Below are positions 35,203-42,613 of a DNA stretch of 64,000 nucleotides, piece after piece. Position 1 is the first letter of the stretch; every line of letters begins with the position of its first letter. Both the position numbers and the translations under genes were made by a program. Source of the stretch: Aliterella atlantica CENA595 (GTDB lineage: Bacteria > Cyanobacteriota > Cyanobacteriia > Cyanobacteriales > Chroococcidiopsidaceae); NCBI RefSeq assembly GCF_000952155.1, contig NZ_JYON01000025.1, positions 1 through 64,000 on the forward strand. Reading direction: 5' to 3'. The notes under the pieces were generated by a model that saw nothing but the letters and a program-made list of their open reading frames with translations, did not search any database and had not been told where the DNA came from.

Positions 35203-35829
35203 ATGAACTTAACAGTATTTGGCGTGAAACCTACAGACGCAATTTTCCTGCCTCAATCACCTTACCAAGTGCGTAACGATTGCCAGATCGGGCAGTGGAA
35301 AGTAGGCGACGACGATTTTAGGGGTAATTCGATTGACGTATCGATAGTTAGAGTTTCCCGAATGTTTGGCACGTTGGGTAAAACAATCAATGCCCAGTGG
35401 TTGCAAATCTGGTTTATTCCTGCCCCTGGTGAGGAGAAGTTACCCGCCGATACTATATGTGTGACTTACATCAAGACGCGCTCTATTAATTCATTTGCTC
35501 AGAAAATCACCGAGCTTATGAGCGGCGGCGAACCAGCACTTGGAGTATTTACCGCTTATTTTGAAAAACATTCAGGAGAACTCGGCACATATTACAGCGT
35601 TGACTGGAATTGGAGAGAACGCAACACCGACGCTGAGAAAGCACAGTTAGAAAAAATTGCCCAGTTTTTGCAAGCAAAGCCTAGCTTAATTGACATCAGT
35701 AACAGCGCCCTTCTCTGTACTGACGGCATGACATCAGAGGAGATTCAGATGTTGGTTAACTCTGCTCGTGCTGAAGCAGAGGAGGAAATCAAACCTAAAA
35801 CTAATGGTGGCAAGTTAGCTCGTAAGTAG
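35203..35829 (+). CDS. Conserved plasmid protein, possible ssDNA-binding type
   Basis: 208 aa. Mixed alpha/beta N-terminal 120 residues; a helical second half ending in a lysine-rich tail (EEEIKPKTNGGKLARK). I do not recognise the family. The layout is reminiscent of plasmid or phage single-strand-binding proteins, but no OB-fold motif is certain. Near ArdA and nuclease genes, so DNA entry or replication is a reasonable guess. Confidence 0.7.
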   Translation: MNLTVFGVKPTDAIFLPQSPYQVRNDCQIGQWKVGDDDFRGNSIDVSIVRVSRMFGTLGKTINAQWLQIWFIPAPGEEKLPADTICVTYIKTRSINSFAQKITELMSGGEPALGVFTAYFEKHSGELGTYYSVDWNWRERNTDAEKAQLEKIAQFLQAKPSLIDISNSALLCTDGMTSEEIQMLVNSARAEAEEEIKPKTNGGKLARK

Positions 35830-35945
35830 TTTAAGCGCGTTCAGATTGGGGGTTGATTTACCTCCCAACTGCGCCAAGCCTGCAATGTGCGATCTCTGAA
35901 AACTTTAACGCTGATAAGTAATAATTCAACCAGAGAAAAATCACC

Positions 35946-36302
35946 ATGACTACATCAACTTTTGCCAATCTCGATCGGTTTCACGGCACAGAGAGGTACT
36001 ACAGCCATTGGCTAGGAATTAAGCTCACCGACGGCGCATTTTATTTACAAGAGAATGGCGCGGCTTGGCTGGTCGATGCGATCGCATCGCATCAAACCAA
36101 AAAATTGCTATCTGACCCAATGTTAAAAGCAATTCAATTCTGGACGCTGACCGTTAACCCCGATAACAGCGCGTTGCTCCGATGCGATCGCGATGAGGGC
36201 GACACGGCACTAACTCAAGAAATCCCCTTTACTGATTTCCCCCTGAGCGAAATCAAACTCTATCTAGTAGAAAAAGTCTTGATGCTTCCATCGGAATACT
36301 AA
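35946..36302 (+). CDS. DUF6876-like plasmid protein
   Basis: 118 aa. The start FHGTERYYSHWLGIKLTDGA followed by ENGAAWLVDAIAS and FWTLTVN matches the DUF6876 layout as I know it; such proteins occur on plasmids and phages. Function unknown. ATG with an AGAGAAAA leader at 35935-35942. Confidence 0.75.
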   Translation: MTTSTFANLDRFHGTERYYSHWLGIKLTDGAFYLQENGAAWLVDAIASHQTKKLLSDPMLKAIQFWTLTVNPDNSALLRCDRDEGDTALTQEIPFTDFPLSEIKLYLVEKVLMLPSEY

Positions 36303-36376
36303 CCAACTGTGCGATCGCATCTGAATAAATGCGATCGCTCAATCACCAAATTCAAACTAACGGGTAAAACAAACAG

Positions 36377-36574
36377 ATGAAACTCAAAACGGTACAGCTT
36401 TACAAACAACTCAATGACACAGTTGAAAGTGATTTTAACTTACTCAACGATGAGATTACAAAGCTAAGTGAAATGCTCAATGATGAAGACTTCGACGGCG
36501 ATGAAGTTATTGAATGTTGCGAACAGATTAAGGAGCTTGCAAAGGCTATAGCTAACGGCGTTGAGAGTAGATAA
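36377..36574 (+). CDS. Small helical protein, unknown
   Basis: 65 aa, two acidic helices (QLNDTVESDFNLLNDEI and KLSEMLNDEDFDGDEV). It ends 4 bp before the next ATG. No domain recognised. Small gene in the early plasmid region. Confidence 0.6.
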   Translation: MKLKTVQLYKQLNDTVESDFNLLNDEITKLSEMLNDEDFDGDEVIECCEQIKELAKAIANGVESR

Positions 36575-36578
36575 ACCA

Positions 36579-36827
36579 ATGAAAATAACAGAGCAGACAA
36601 AGCAAAAAGCAATGTTAGAGCGTGAGATAGAAGCAAATAAAAAATATGTTGTGGATATCTTCTTGCACTATCTCAAAATCGATCCAGATAACCTCGACTC
36701 TGTAGCGGAAATAGAGGACTTAATTGATTCAATAGTGAGTTTGTGCGGATTGAAATTGGAGCAAAAGCAACAGACAAATCCCACAAAAGCGTTCAGTCCA
36801 GAACTACCAGTTATCAGTTCAAAGTAA
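36579..36827 (+). CDS. Small helical protein, unknown
   Basis: 82 aa from ATG 36579; a TTG at 36561 is a weaker start. Helical and charged (TKQKAMLEREIEANKKYVVD), with a central region PDNLDSVAEIEDLIDSIV. No family recognised. Directly follows the 65-aa gene, so both are in one operon. Confidence 0.6.
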   Translation: MKITEQTKQKAMLEREIEANKKYVVDIFLHYLKIDPDNLDSVAEIEDLIDSIVSLCGLKLEQKQQTNPTKAFSPELPVISSK

Positions 36828-36829
36828 AT

Positions 36830-36892
36830 ATGTTTACCGCCGCCGAACCCGACCAAGAGCAAGCGGCGGTTTTCACCCCAAAGAGAGGCTAA
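36830..36892 (+). CDS. Possible 20-aa leader peptide before ardA
   Basis: ATG at 36830 reads MFTAAEPDQEQAAVFTPKRG and stops 7 bp before the ardA ATG. A hairpin overlaps it. Low confidence as a gene. Confidence 0.25.
   Translation: MFTAAEPDQEQAAVFTPKRG
36836..36870 (+). terminator. Hairpin upstream of ardA
   Basis: ACCGCCGC (36836-36843) and GCGGCGGT (36863-36870), perfect 8-bp arms with a 19-nt loop, followed by TTT. Terminator-like; with the leader ORF it could attenuate ardA. Confidence 0.5.
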
Positions 36893-36899
36893 ATCTATC

Positions 36900-37427
36900 A
36901 TGACAAAAACAGCGACACCCCGCATCTATGTAGCTTGTCTAGCTTCCTACAATAACGGCAACCTACACGGCACTTGGATCGACTGCGACCAGGACGCGGA
37001 GGACATTAACAAAGAAATAAAGGCGATGCTCTCTCAATCAGAGGAAGAAGACGCGGAAGAATTTGCGATCCACGATTTCGATGACTGGCAAGGAATCCAG
37101 ATTAATGAATACGAATATATAGATAAGGTTGCTTTTCTTGCAGCGCTAATAATCAAGCATGGCAAAGCTTTCGCGGCACATTATAACCATTATGGTACTG
37201 AAGCCACCGAGGAAACTTTTGAAATTTCCTACCAGTGTGAGAGCGAGAGCGAGGAGGCTTTTATCCGCGACCAGTGGGAAGAGAGCGGGCAACTAAAGGA
37301 ACTAGAAAAGCTCGGAATTAGCGACCACTGGATCGACTGGGAAGCGATCGCCCGTGACCTGTTTATCAATTCTTACTACTCAGTAAATGCTTCTAACACT
37401 AGCGTTTACATTTTTAGCTGTATCTAA
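36900..37427 (+). CDS. ardA: ArdA-family antirestriction protein
   Basis: 175 aa, acidic. PRIYVACLASYNNGNLHGTWID (N-terminal ArdA block), FAIHDFDDWQGI, then FLAALIIKHGKAFAAHYNHYG and an acidic C-terminal domain with WIDWEAIARDLF are characteristic. ArdA mimics B-DNA and blocks type I restriction when a plasmid enters a cell. This fits an incoming replicon. A hairpin and possible leader lie upstream; the nuclease gene follows by 49 bp. Confidence 0.92.
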   Translation: MTKTATPRIYVACLASYNNGNLHGTWIDCDQDAEDINKEIKAMLSQSEEEDAEEFAIHDFDDWQGIQINEYEYIDKVAFLAALIIKHGKAFAAHYNHYGTEATEETFEISYQCESESEEAFIRDQWEESGQLKELEKLGISDHWIDWEAIARDLFINSYYSVNASNTSVYIFSCI

Positions 37428-37476
37428 TTAACCATCACTAAGGGAGAGCTAATAATTCTCCCTAATAAATCCCCTC

Positions 37477-38145
37477 ATGATTACCCAAATAAACACACGA
37501 AACGGACGATTTTACAAAGTCAACGGCGACTTATTACCCTCAGTGACTACCATTATCAAAGCTACTAGAACCCCAGAGGACTGCAATCGCCTCCGTAAGT
37601 GGCAGCATAAAATTGATAAAGTTCATGGTGCAGACACAGCAGATCGGGAAAGTAGCAACGCTAGAAACCGAGGTAATACTATTCATGAAGTAATCGCGGC
37701 AACTTTAAAGGATTTGTCCGATGCACAGACACTAATCACACCAGAATCAAAAGCCTACTGGAACTCAGTTAAACCGATCGTTAAGGCAATTAAAAACCCT
37801 TGTGCCGTAGAACACATCATTTATCACCATACTCTCAAGTACGCAGGCACACTAGATTTAATCGCTGATTGGCAGGGGAAAAGGACGATTATTGATTGGA
37901 AAACTAGCAGCCGCATCAAAAAACTAGCTTGGATGAGCGAAGCTATCCTACAAGTGGTTGCTTATAAGGGTGCATACGAATCAATGCAAGAGCTTCCTAT
38001 CGAGCAGGCATTGGTGGTTGTAATTTCCCCGAAGCAAAGTCAACTATTTATAATCGACCAGGACGAGATCGCCGCTGCTTGGTATCTATGGCTAATTCGA
38101 CTGGAACAATATAAACAGCAAAGCCTGTTAATGACTAGCCCTTGA
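37477..38145 (+). CDS. PD-(D/E)XK exonuclease-like plasmid protein
   Basis: 222 aa. RGNTIHEVIAA (about 68-78) supplies the family's helix, YAGTLDLIADW the Asp and IIDWKTSSR the (D/E)xK (about 142-147); QVVAYKGAY completes the RecB/exonuclease-type PD-(D/E)XK site. It should degrade or resect DNA ends. Unlike phage enzymes it is not next to a single-strand annealing protein, so its role in transfer or defence is open. ATG at 37477. Confidence 0.85.
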   Translation: MITQINTRNGRFYKVNGDLLPSVTTIIKATRTPEDCNRLRKWQHKIDKVHGADTADRESSNARNRGNTIHEVIAATLKDLSDAQTLITPESKAYWNSVKPIVKAIKNPCAVEHIIYHHTLKYAGTLDLIADWQGKRTIIDWKTSSRIKKLAWMSEAILQVVAYKGAYESMQELPIEQALVVVISPKQSQLFIIDQDEIAAAWYLWLIRLEQYKQQSLLMTSP

Positions 38146-38155
38146 GACGCTTTAA

Positions 38156-38419
38156 CTATTCAGGTTGTAGTGTAGGCTTTTTTCCCTCTTCAACATCTAC
38201 CTTTTTAGCTACCAAAGAAAGCATATAGGTCTTTGCTGTAGGATCGAACGATTCAAGCGCATCTAAAATTTTGTCGATGCTGTCACTTCTCAAATTGCCT
38301 CCTCTTTGAAAGGAACTGATTTGATTAGGGGTTAATCCCGATAATTCAGCAATATCTATAGCCTTAAAAACGTCTCGGTAACGGAATAATGTCTCTGCAA
38401 AAGCATCGGACAGTCTCAT
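38156..38419 (-). CDS. Small XRE-type regulator
   Basis: 87 aa. A helix-turn-helix (about 14-55, IDIAELSGLTPNQISSFQRG, SDSIDKILDALESFD) as in the regulator at 26048. Convergent with the nuclease gene. Its upstream DNA is a nested inverted repeat that begins at its start codon, so self-repression is likely. Confidence 0.85.
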   Translation of the reverse strand: MRLSDAFAETLFRYRDVFKAIDIAELSGLTPNQISSFQRGGNLRSDSIDKILDALESFDPTAKTYMLSLVAKKVDVEEGKKPTLQPE

Positions 38420-38467
38420 AGTACAAAATAAATAACAAGAACGTTATAAATATAACGCTTTTGTACT
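38420..38467. promoter_or_regulatory. Nested inverted repeat, probable XRE operator
   Basis: Outer arms AGTACAAAA (38420-38428) and TTTTGTACT (38459-38467), perfect 9 bp. Inside, CGTTATA-aa-TATAACG (38442-38457) is a second perfect palindrome. The outer left arm touches the XRE gene's ATG, so binding there would block translation initiation and transcription. Confidence 0.65.
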
Positions 38468-38627
38468 ATTAGACAGCAACTTTCTCTAAAACTGCCACCA
38501 ACCCTAGTTAAGAGTAAGCAGCATTTTTTGATTATTGCTAATTCTCTCGTTCAACTAACTGGCAATGCTCATAGAGGTAGATTTCACCTATCTAAGTTAG
38601 AGAGCGATCGCCTACCAATTGACTGCT

Positions 38628-38660
38628 ATCCCCTAGAACTAAAGAGTGTTTCTAGGGGAT
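38628..38660. repeat. Perfect hairpin of the 12-bp word
   Basis: ATCCCCTAGAA (38628-38638) and TTCTAGGGGAT (38650-38660), 11-bp arms with an 11-nt loop. The same palindromic pair as in the 22.1-22.4 kb array, here in a spacer. A 63-codon frame across it (38528-38719) is not called. Confidence 0.8.
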
Positions 38661-38836
38661 ATGACTATTTATGCAAAACCTTTTTAGCTAGTAGATTGTG
38701 TAGAAAACAAAAGTTTTAGAAGTTATTTACTTAAAAATACTTAATCATAATAAATCTTCATCTAAAAAATTGAATAATCAGTAATTTCACCATTATTAAC
38801 CTGCATTAAAATTAGCCATTCTTGATTGAGTCCATT

Positions 38837-38850
38837 CGTGATTGATTCAC
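38837..38850. promoter_or_regulatory. TGATTCAC half-site before the transfer-type operon
   Basis: GTGATTGATTCAC, imperfect palindrome 16 bp upstream of the ATG at 38866. It shares TGATTCAC with the operator-like repeat at 25975-25996, which suggests common control. Confidence 0.4.
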
Positions 38851-38865
38851 GGAAACACAATTAGC

Positions 38866-39135
38866 ATGAATCATTCATCTATTCATCAAAGGGAAGTTCC
38901 CCGAAGAATGGCGGTACTGCTTTTATCTGAGGAGCGGGGGCGATCGCCAGAACACCCCCTCGATCCTAGCTTGATTAGCAGGTGGTGCGCCGATCTTGGA
39001 TTTGGTTTGCGGCTGCGGTACTTTAGCGAACAGCAATTTCAGCAGTTGAGAGCGGTTAACAGGCACTATGCCAATGGGGGAAGTCGGCAAGAATTACTTA
39101 AAAAAATAAGGAAAATTCAAGATGGTAAAAATTGA
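38866..39135 (+). CDS. Operon gene 1, small plasmid protein
   Basis: 89 aa from ATG 38866 (TTG 38842 is possible but weaker). Basic, with SRWCADLGFGLRLRYFSEQQ and a helical end. First gene of the 38.8-45.5 kb operon; its end overlaps the next gene by 14 bp. No family recognised; perhaps an accessory DNA-binding protein. Confidence 0.7.
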   Translation: MNHSSIHQREVPRRMAVLLLSEERGRSPEHPLDPSLISRWCADLGFGLRLRYFSEQQFQQLRAVNRHYANGGSRQELLKKIRKIQDGKN

Positions 39136-39646
39136 AGAATTAATGGAGTATGGCACAAGGCGCAAGGTAGAAGGGATTGCGGCTGAAATGGGCTATCCAA
39201 AGGCAGTTGAATATCCTGATGAAGTTTTGGAAGAGGTAAAGAAGCGCTCCACCACTACTAATAAGAAGCGTTCAGTGAGCGCGAAAGCACAAGAATCCGC
39301 AGAGCAACAGACCGCCGCTGGTGCAGAGGAAGATTTAAAAAGCATCAAGCAAGCAGCAGAAAATAGAGCAGCGGGACTTTTGGTAGCGTTGGACTCGTTA
39401 ACGATGTTGCACTGTGCTACTCGACAATTCACCGACCCCAACTTACAAAATGCCGTAGACGAATCTCAATCGCGGCTAAAGCAGATGTTGGCTGGAGTTG
39501 CCTTAACATACGATCCTGAAGCTTTTTTAGCTCAAACCCCCCTAGCGCAGATCGCACCTGGGGAGAATGGTTCGATGCGATCGCTTCCTGGCAGCAGCAG
39601 TCCGTCCAGCGAGTCTGTCAAGAGCGAAAACGGCAAAAGCAATTAG
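39122..39646 (+). CDS. Operon gene 2, with slippery heptamer
   Basis: 174 aa in the 0 frame. N-terminal 25 residues resemble a helix-turn-helix-like start (MVKIEELMEYGTRRKVEGIA); the rest is helical with a Ser-rich tail. GCT TTT TTA at 39521-39529 contains the heptamer T TTT TTA, the classic -1 shift site. Shifted reading continues into the ORF at 39520-39816, which brings a TM segment. See findings. Confidence 0.75.
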   Translation: MVKIEELMEYGTRRKVEGIAAEMGYPKAVEYPDEVLEEVKKRSTTTNKKRSVSAKAQESAEQQTAAGAEEDLKSIKQAAENRAAGLLVALDSLTMLHCATRQFTDPNLQNAVDESQSRLKQMLAGVALTYDPEAFLAQTPLAQIAPGENGSMRSLPGSSSPSSESVKSENGKSN

Positions 39647-39816
39647 CGATCGTTTCAATTGCGATCGCTATAGCTGCCATAATTGCCGCCATCAACTTCA
39701 GCAATATCAAGCTTCAGATATTAAAAGCTGATTCAAACCCTTCAGCAGATCCAAAGGAGATCGTTACAGACACCGATGCAGATCAAGCGCCACCGCCGCC
39801 GATTGGTGAACGGTGA
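39520..39816 (+). CDS. Frame -1 extension with TM segment, no start codon
   Basis: Open from just after a TGA (39517) to TGA 39814-39816, 98 codons with no ATG, GTG or TTG. It encodes WFDAIASWQQQ, a basic helix, then a TM segment (LAIVSIAIAIAAIIAAI) and a Pro/Asp-rich end. It overlaps both neighbours, 39122-39646 and 39776-40708. Its lack of a start and the T TTT TTA site at its head suggest expression as a fusion by -1 frameshift. Confidence 0.55.
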   Translation, partial: SFFSSNPPSADRTWGEWFDAIASWQQQSVQRVCQERKRQKQLAIVSIAIAIAAIIAAINFSNIKLQILKADSNPSADPKEIVTDTDADQAPPPPIGER

Positions 39817-40708
39817 GGAACGCACTTACATCTATGCCGTCTCAGAAGACGGCGAAGAACGGCGAAGTCTTGGCATCGCTGATAGTTCCGTTTCGCTAAA
39901 GCTCTATAGAAGCAAAGAAAAACGCAGAGTTGTGGCAGCACTTACTGCAAACTCTAGCTTGCTTGTAGTTGGGGAAGCTGGTTCGGGAAAGTCAGTTTTA
40001 GGGGAATCTGTTGCAGAAGAATTAGAGCAGCTTGGTTACACTGTGGCAATCGCTTATCCGATGACGGTTAAGCAAACTTTGCTTTCGATTGCCGAACAAA
40101 TTGGCGTGGAGAGTGAGTCTTTAGAAGGTAAAGCGTTAACTGTGCAGGGGCTTCAAGAAGCGATCGCAGAATTTCTAGGGGATAATACCGCGTTTCTAAT
40201 CTTTGATAATGCCCATCGCCTTCAAGTTTCTCTGCGCTGCTGGCTTGAGGAATTGCACTCGCAAGGGCAACCATTGCTGTTGATTGCGACCTTTCCCCCA
40301 GCGCGGGACATTTTCTTGAAACTGCCCCGAATTGAATTGCAGCCCTTGGGCGATCGCGCTATTCGGGAAATTATGCAGGAGTCAGCCGCCGAGTTGGGAT
40401 TAAGTTTGAAGCCAGGACAATTAGCGAATTTACAGCAGCGAGTAGGCGGGAATCCAATGCTAGCAAGGCGGGTGGTAAGGGAAGAATATTTAGGCTTGGA
40501 AGATACTGCACCCGATCATACTCAGTGGATCGATGGTACGCCTTTCTTAATCGCTGGACTAATGGTTTTTACAGTAGTCCGGTTAATTGGATTAGGGGTA
40601 AATTCTACCAGTCTCTATTTAATAGGTGGGATTCTCACTGTTGCTGTTGGGGTATTTCGGTTGATTGTGTTCAGTCTGCCGCGCAAGTCGGGGAGGTTAG
40701 GGCAATGA
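39776..40708 (+). CDS. Operon gene 3, AAA-type ATPase with C-terminal membrane segments
   Basis: 310 aa. Walker A VVGEAGSGKS (68-77), Walker B LIFDNAH (about 142-148), then an ExeA/TniB-like lid region. Two hydrophobic segments (about 257-274 and 280-300) at the end anchor it in the membrane. It resembles ATPases of the AAA/ExeA kind that act in DNA transposition or secretion. ATG at 39776 lies inside the preceding frame. It overlaps the HNH gene by 4 bp. Confidence 0.85.
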   Translation: MQIKRHRRRLVNGEERTYIYAVSEDGEERRSLGIADSSVSLKLYRSKEKRRVVAALTANSSLLVVGEAGSGKSVLGESVAEELEQLGYTVAIAYPMTVKQTLLSIAEQIGVESESLEGKALTVQGLQEAIAEFLGDNTAFLIFDNAHRLQVSLRCWLEELHSQGQPLLLIATFPPARDIFLKLPRIELQPLGDRAIREIMQESAAELGLSLKPGQLANLQQRVGGNPMLARRVVREEYLGLEDTAPDHTQWIDGTPFLIAGLMVFTVVRLIGLGVNSTSLYLIGGILTVAVGVFRLIVFSLPRKSGRLGQ

Positions 40709-41562
40709 TAAAGACTGAAACGCTTACTTATCAAAAGGTTCAGCCATTTAATGGGATAATAAGTCAAATGCCCCAGCGGTGCGGGAACACCCTGGAGCGT
40801 GGTCAACTTATCGTTTCTAAGCTGACAATGGACAATTTAACATTTGACCCAGAGAAAGTTTATCTTGGCTCTCTCTGTAAGTATGGTCATGATTATCAAG
40901 ACACAGGGAAGAGTTTAAGGTTCAAAAAGACGGGCATTTGTAAGGAGTGCAGCAGACAGCATTGCCTTAATCGGTACAGGAAGAACCCTCAAGAGTACAA
41001 AGCAAAGGCAAGAGCATATCAAAAGCAACATCCTGAAAAGCGTAAAGAGTGGTCTACTAAGAGCAACCTTAATCGTCGGGATTACAAACAGCAATGGGCT
41101 TTTAGAAACCGCGATCGCCTATTAAAACAGAAGCGAGAATACTACTATGCTAACCGTGATTACTATCTCGAACGGAAGCGTCAGCGTCTTCAAACTCCAC
41201 AGGGTCGAATGGTTGTGCGTGTCAGTAATTGTAAGCGCAGAGCTATTAAGAAGACTAACCATCACGTCAACTACACAGCAGAGCAAGTAAAGCAACTTTT
41301 CCTTGACTTCAACAATTGCTGTGCCTACTGTGGCAGCAAGAAAAACTTAAGTCTCGATCACTTTCTCCCATTATCAAGGGGCGGAGCGGACTGTTTTGGT
41401 AATTTAATTCCTGCTTGCGGCTTATGTAACTCGTCTAAATCTGCTGCCGATCCTAAAGAATGGTATGAGCGGCAACCATTCTATTCAAGCCGTCGCTGGA
41501 AGAAAATCTTGACTGCTTTAGGAAAGTCAGAGGTTAGTTATAACCAGATACCCTTGTTTTAA
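40705..41562 (+). CDS. Operon gene 4, HNH endonuclease
   Basis: 285 aa from ATG 40705, coupled to the ATPase stop (ATGA). The C-terminal HNH domain is CAYCGSKKNLSLDHFLPLSRGG (about 202-223) with GNLIPACGLCNSSK, holding both Cys pairs, the Asp-His and the second Asn. The N-terminal half is basic and zinc-like (SLCKYGHD, GICKECSRQH), similar to a DNA-contacting zinc finger. Probable DNA nicking or homing-type enzyme in the operon; not self-evidently a mobile intron. Confidence 0.85.
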   Translation: MIKTETLTYQKVQPFNGIISQMPQRCGNTLERGQLIVSKLTMDNLTFDPEKVYLGSLCKYGHDYQDTGKSLRFKKTGICKECSRQHCLNRYRKNPQEYKAKARAYQKQHPEKRKEWSTKSNLNRRDYKQQWAFRNRDRLLKQKREYYYANRDYYLERKRQRLQTPQGRMVVRVSNCKRRAIKKTNHHVNYTAEQVKQLFLDFNNCCAYCGSKKNLSLDHFLPLSRGGADCFGNLIPACGLCNSSKSAADPKEWYERQPFYSSRRWKKILTALGKSEVSYNQIPLF

Positions 41563-41575
41563 GAGGTGATTGCAG

Positions 41576-42613
41576 ATGATGTCCATTACCCATGCAGTAG
41601 CCGCCGTTGCCATGACCAGCTTGACACTTGGCACTGCCGACCCAATAATTCTGGGCATCTCTGCGATCTCGTCTCAGTTACCAGACGCAGATACGAGCAA
41701 GAGTGTCCCAGGGCGAATACTATTCCCACTTAGTCATTATCTTGAGAAGCGTTATCCTCACCGCAGTATTAGCCATAGCTTCTTAGCATGGGCTGTGATT
41801 AGTGCTGTGACAATACCTATTAGCTTTGTAAGCCATCAATATTGGTTGGCAATTAGTTTAGGGTATCTATTTGGGTTTATATCAGACTGCTTTACCAAAT
41901 CAGGCGTTACTGCTTTTTATCCCTCTAAGGCGCGGCTAGTGATTCCTGGCAATCCTCGGCTGAGGCTATCAACTGGCAGCGGCGCGGAGTATTTTATTTT
42001 AATAATCCTTGTAGCGATCGCAATTACTTCAATTAATATCAGCAGTTCTGGCGGTATTCTCAAGGCGTTCAATCAAGTCTTAGCAATGCCTAGTGGCGCG
42101 GTGGAAGTAACCAACGAGGAAATCAACAACTACTTAATTGTTGCTCATATCAAAGGCAGAAATGCGCTGACTCAAGAAAGTATTGAAGGCGATTATGAGG
42201 TAGTGAAGTCGTTGACCCAGACCGATCTATTAGTGAAAGATAATCAGGGCAGGCTTTACAGAGCAGGCAGTAGTCAGGAGTGCCAAATAGCAACTAACCA
42301 AGTCAGGATTTATCGCGGCGCTAGAGTTAGGGCAGTTGCACAGGAAATTCAGCTAGAAAGTGACGATATATCGACGGCGTTTGCTGTATTGCCTTTATCA
42401 CCCAGGACTTATATCAGCGGCGTAATTACTCTGGAGGATGCGGAGGATTTAGCGATCGCTACCCGCCCAGACCGATTTAATGCGCTGACGTTACAGCCAG
42501 GGGCGGGAGTAGCGATCATCCACTTAGAATCTGCCAGCCCACAAGAAATTATCTCAAAGCTTGGCGACTACTTTGCTACTGGAACTCTAATTGTAAGGAG
42601 CATTTATGTTTAG
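41576..42613 (+). CDS. Operon gene 5, YdjM-like membrane protein
   Basis: 346 aa from ATG 41576, which has AGAGGTG 7 nt upstream. Start MMSITHAVAAVAM and YPHRSISHSFLAWAVISA (His-rich THxxxSHS type) with several hydrophobic segments up to residue 170 resemble the YdjM family of membrane metal-dependent hydrolases. Residues 175-346 are soluble. It overlaps the next gene by 8 bp. Membrane part of the operon. Confidence 0.75.
   Translation: MMSITHAVAAVAMTSLTLGTADPIILGISAISSQLPDADTSKSVPGRILFPLSHYLEKRYPHRSISHSFLAWAVISAVTIPISFVSHQYWLAISLGYLFGFISDCFTKSGVTAFYPSKARLVIPGNPRLRLSTGSGAEYFILIILVAIAITSINISSSGGILKAFNQVLAMPSGAVEVTNEEINNYLIVAHIKGRNALTQESIEGDYEVVKSLTQTDLLVKDNQGRLYRAGSSQECQIATNQVRIYRGARVRAVAQEIQLESDDISTAFAVLPLSPRTYISGVITLEDAEDLAIATRPDRFNALTLQPGAGVAIIHLESASPQEIISKLGDYFATGTLIVRSIYV

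Noticed and set aside
38528..38719. 63-codon plus-strand frame
   Set aside because: It crosses the perfect hairpin of the 12-bp word, has no strong start, and resembles no protein.
40525..40704. N-terminal extension of the HNH gene
   Set aside because: It overlaps the ATPase gene in another frame; ATG 40705 has the 4-bp coupled start, so the extension is a shadow.
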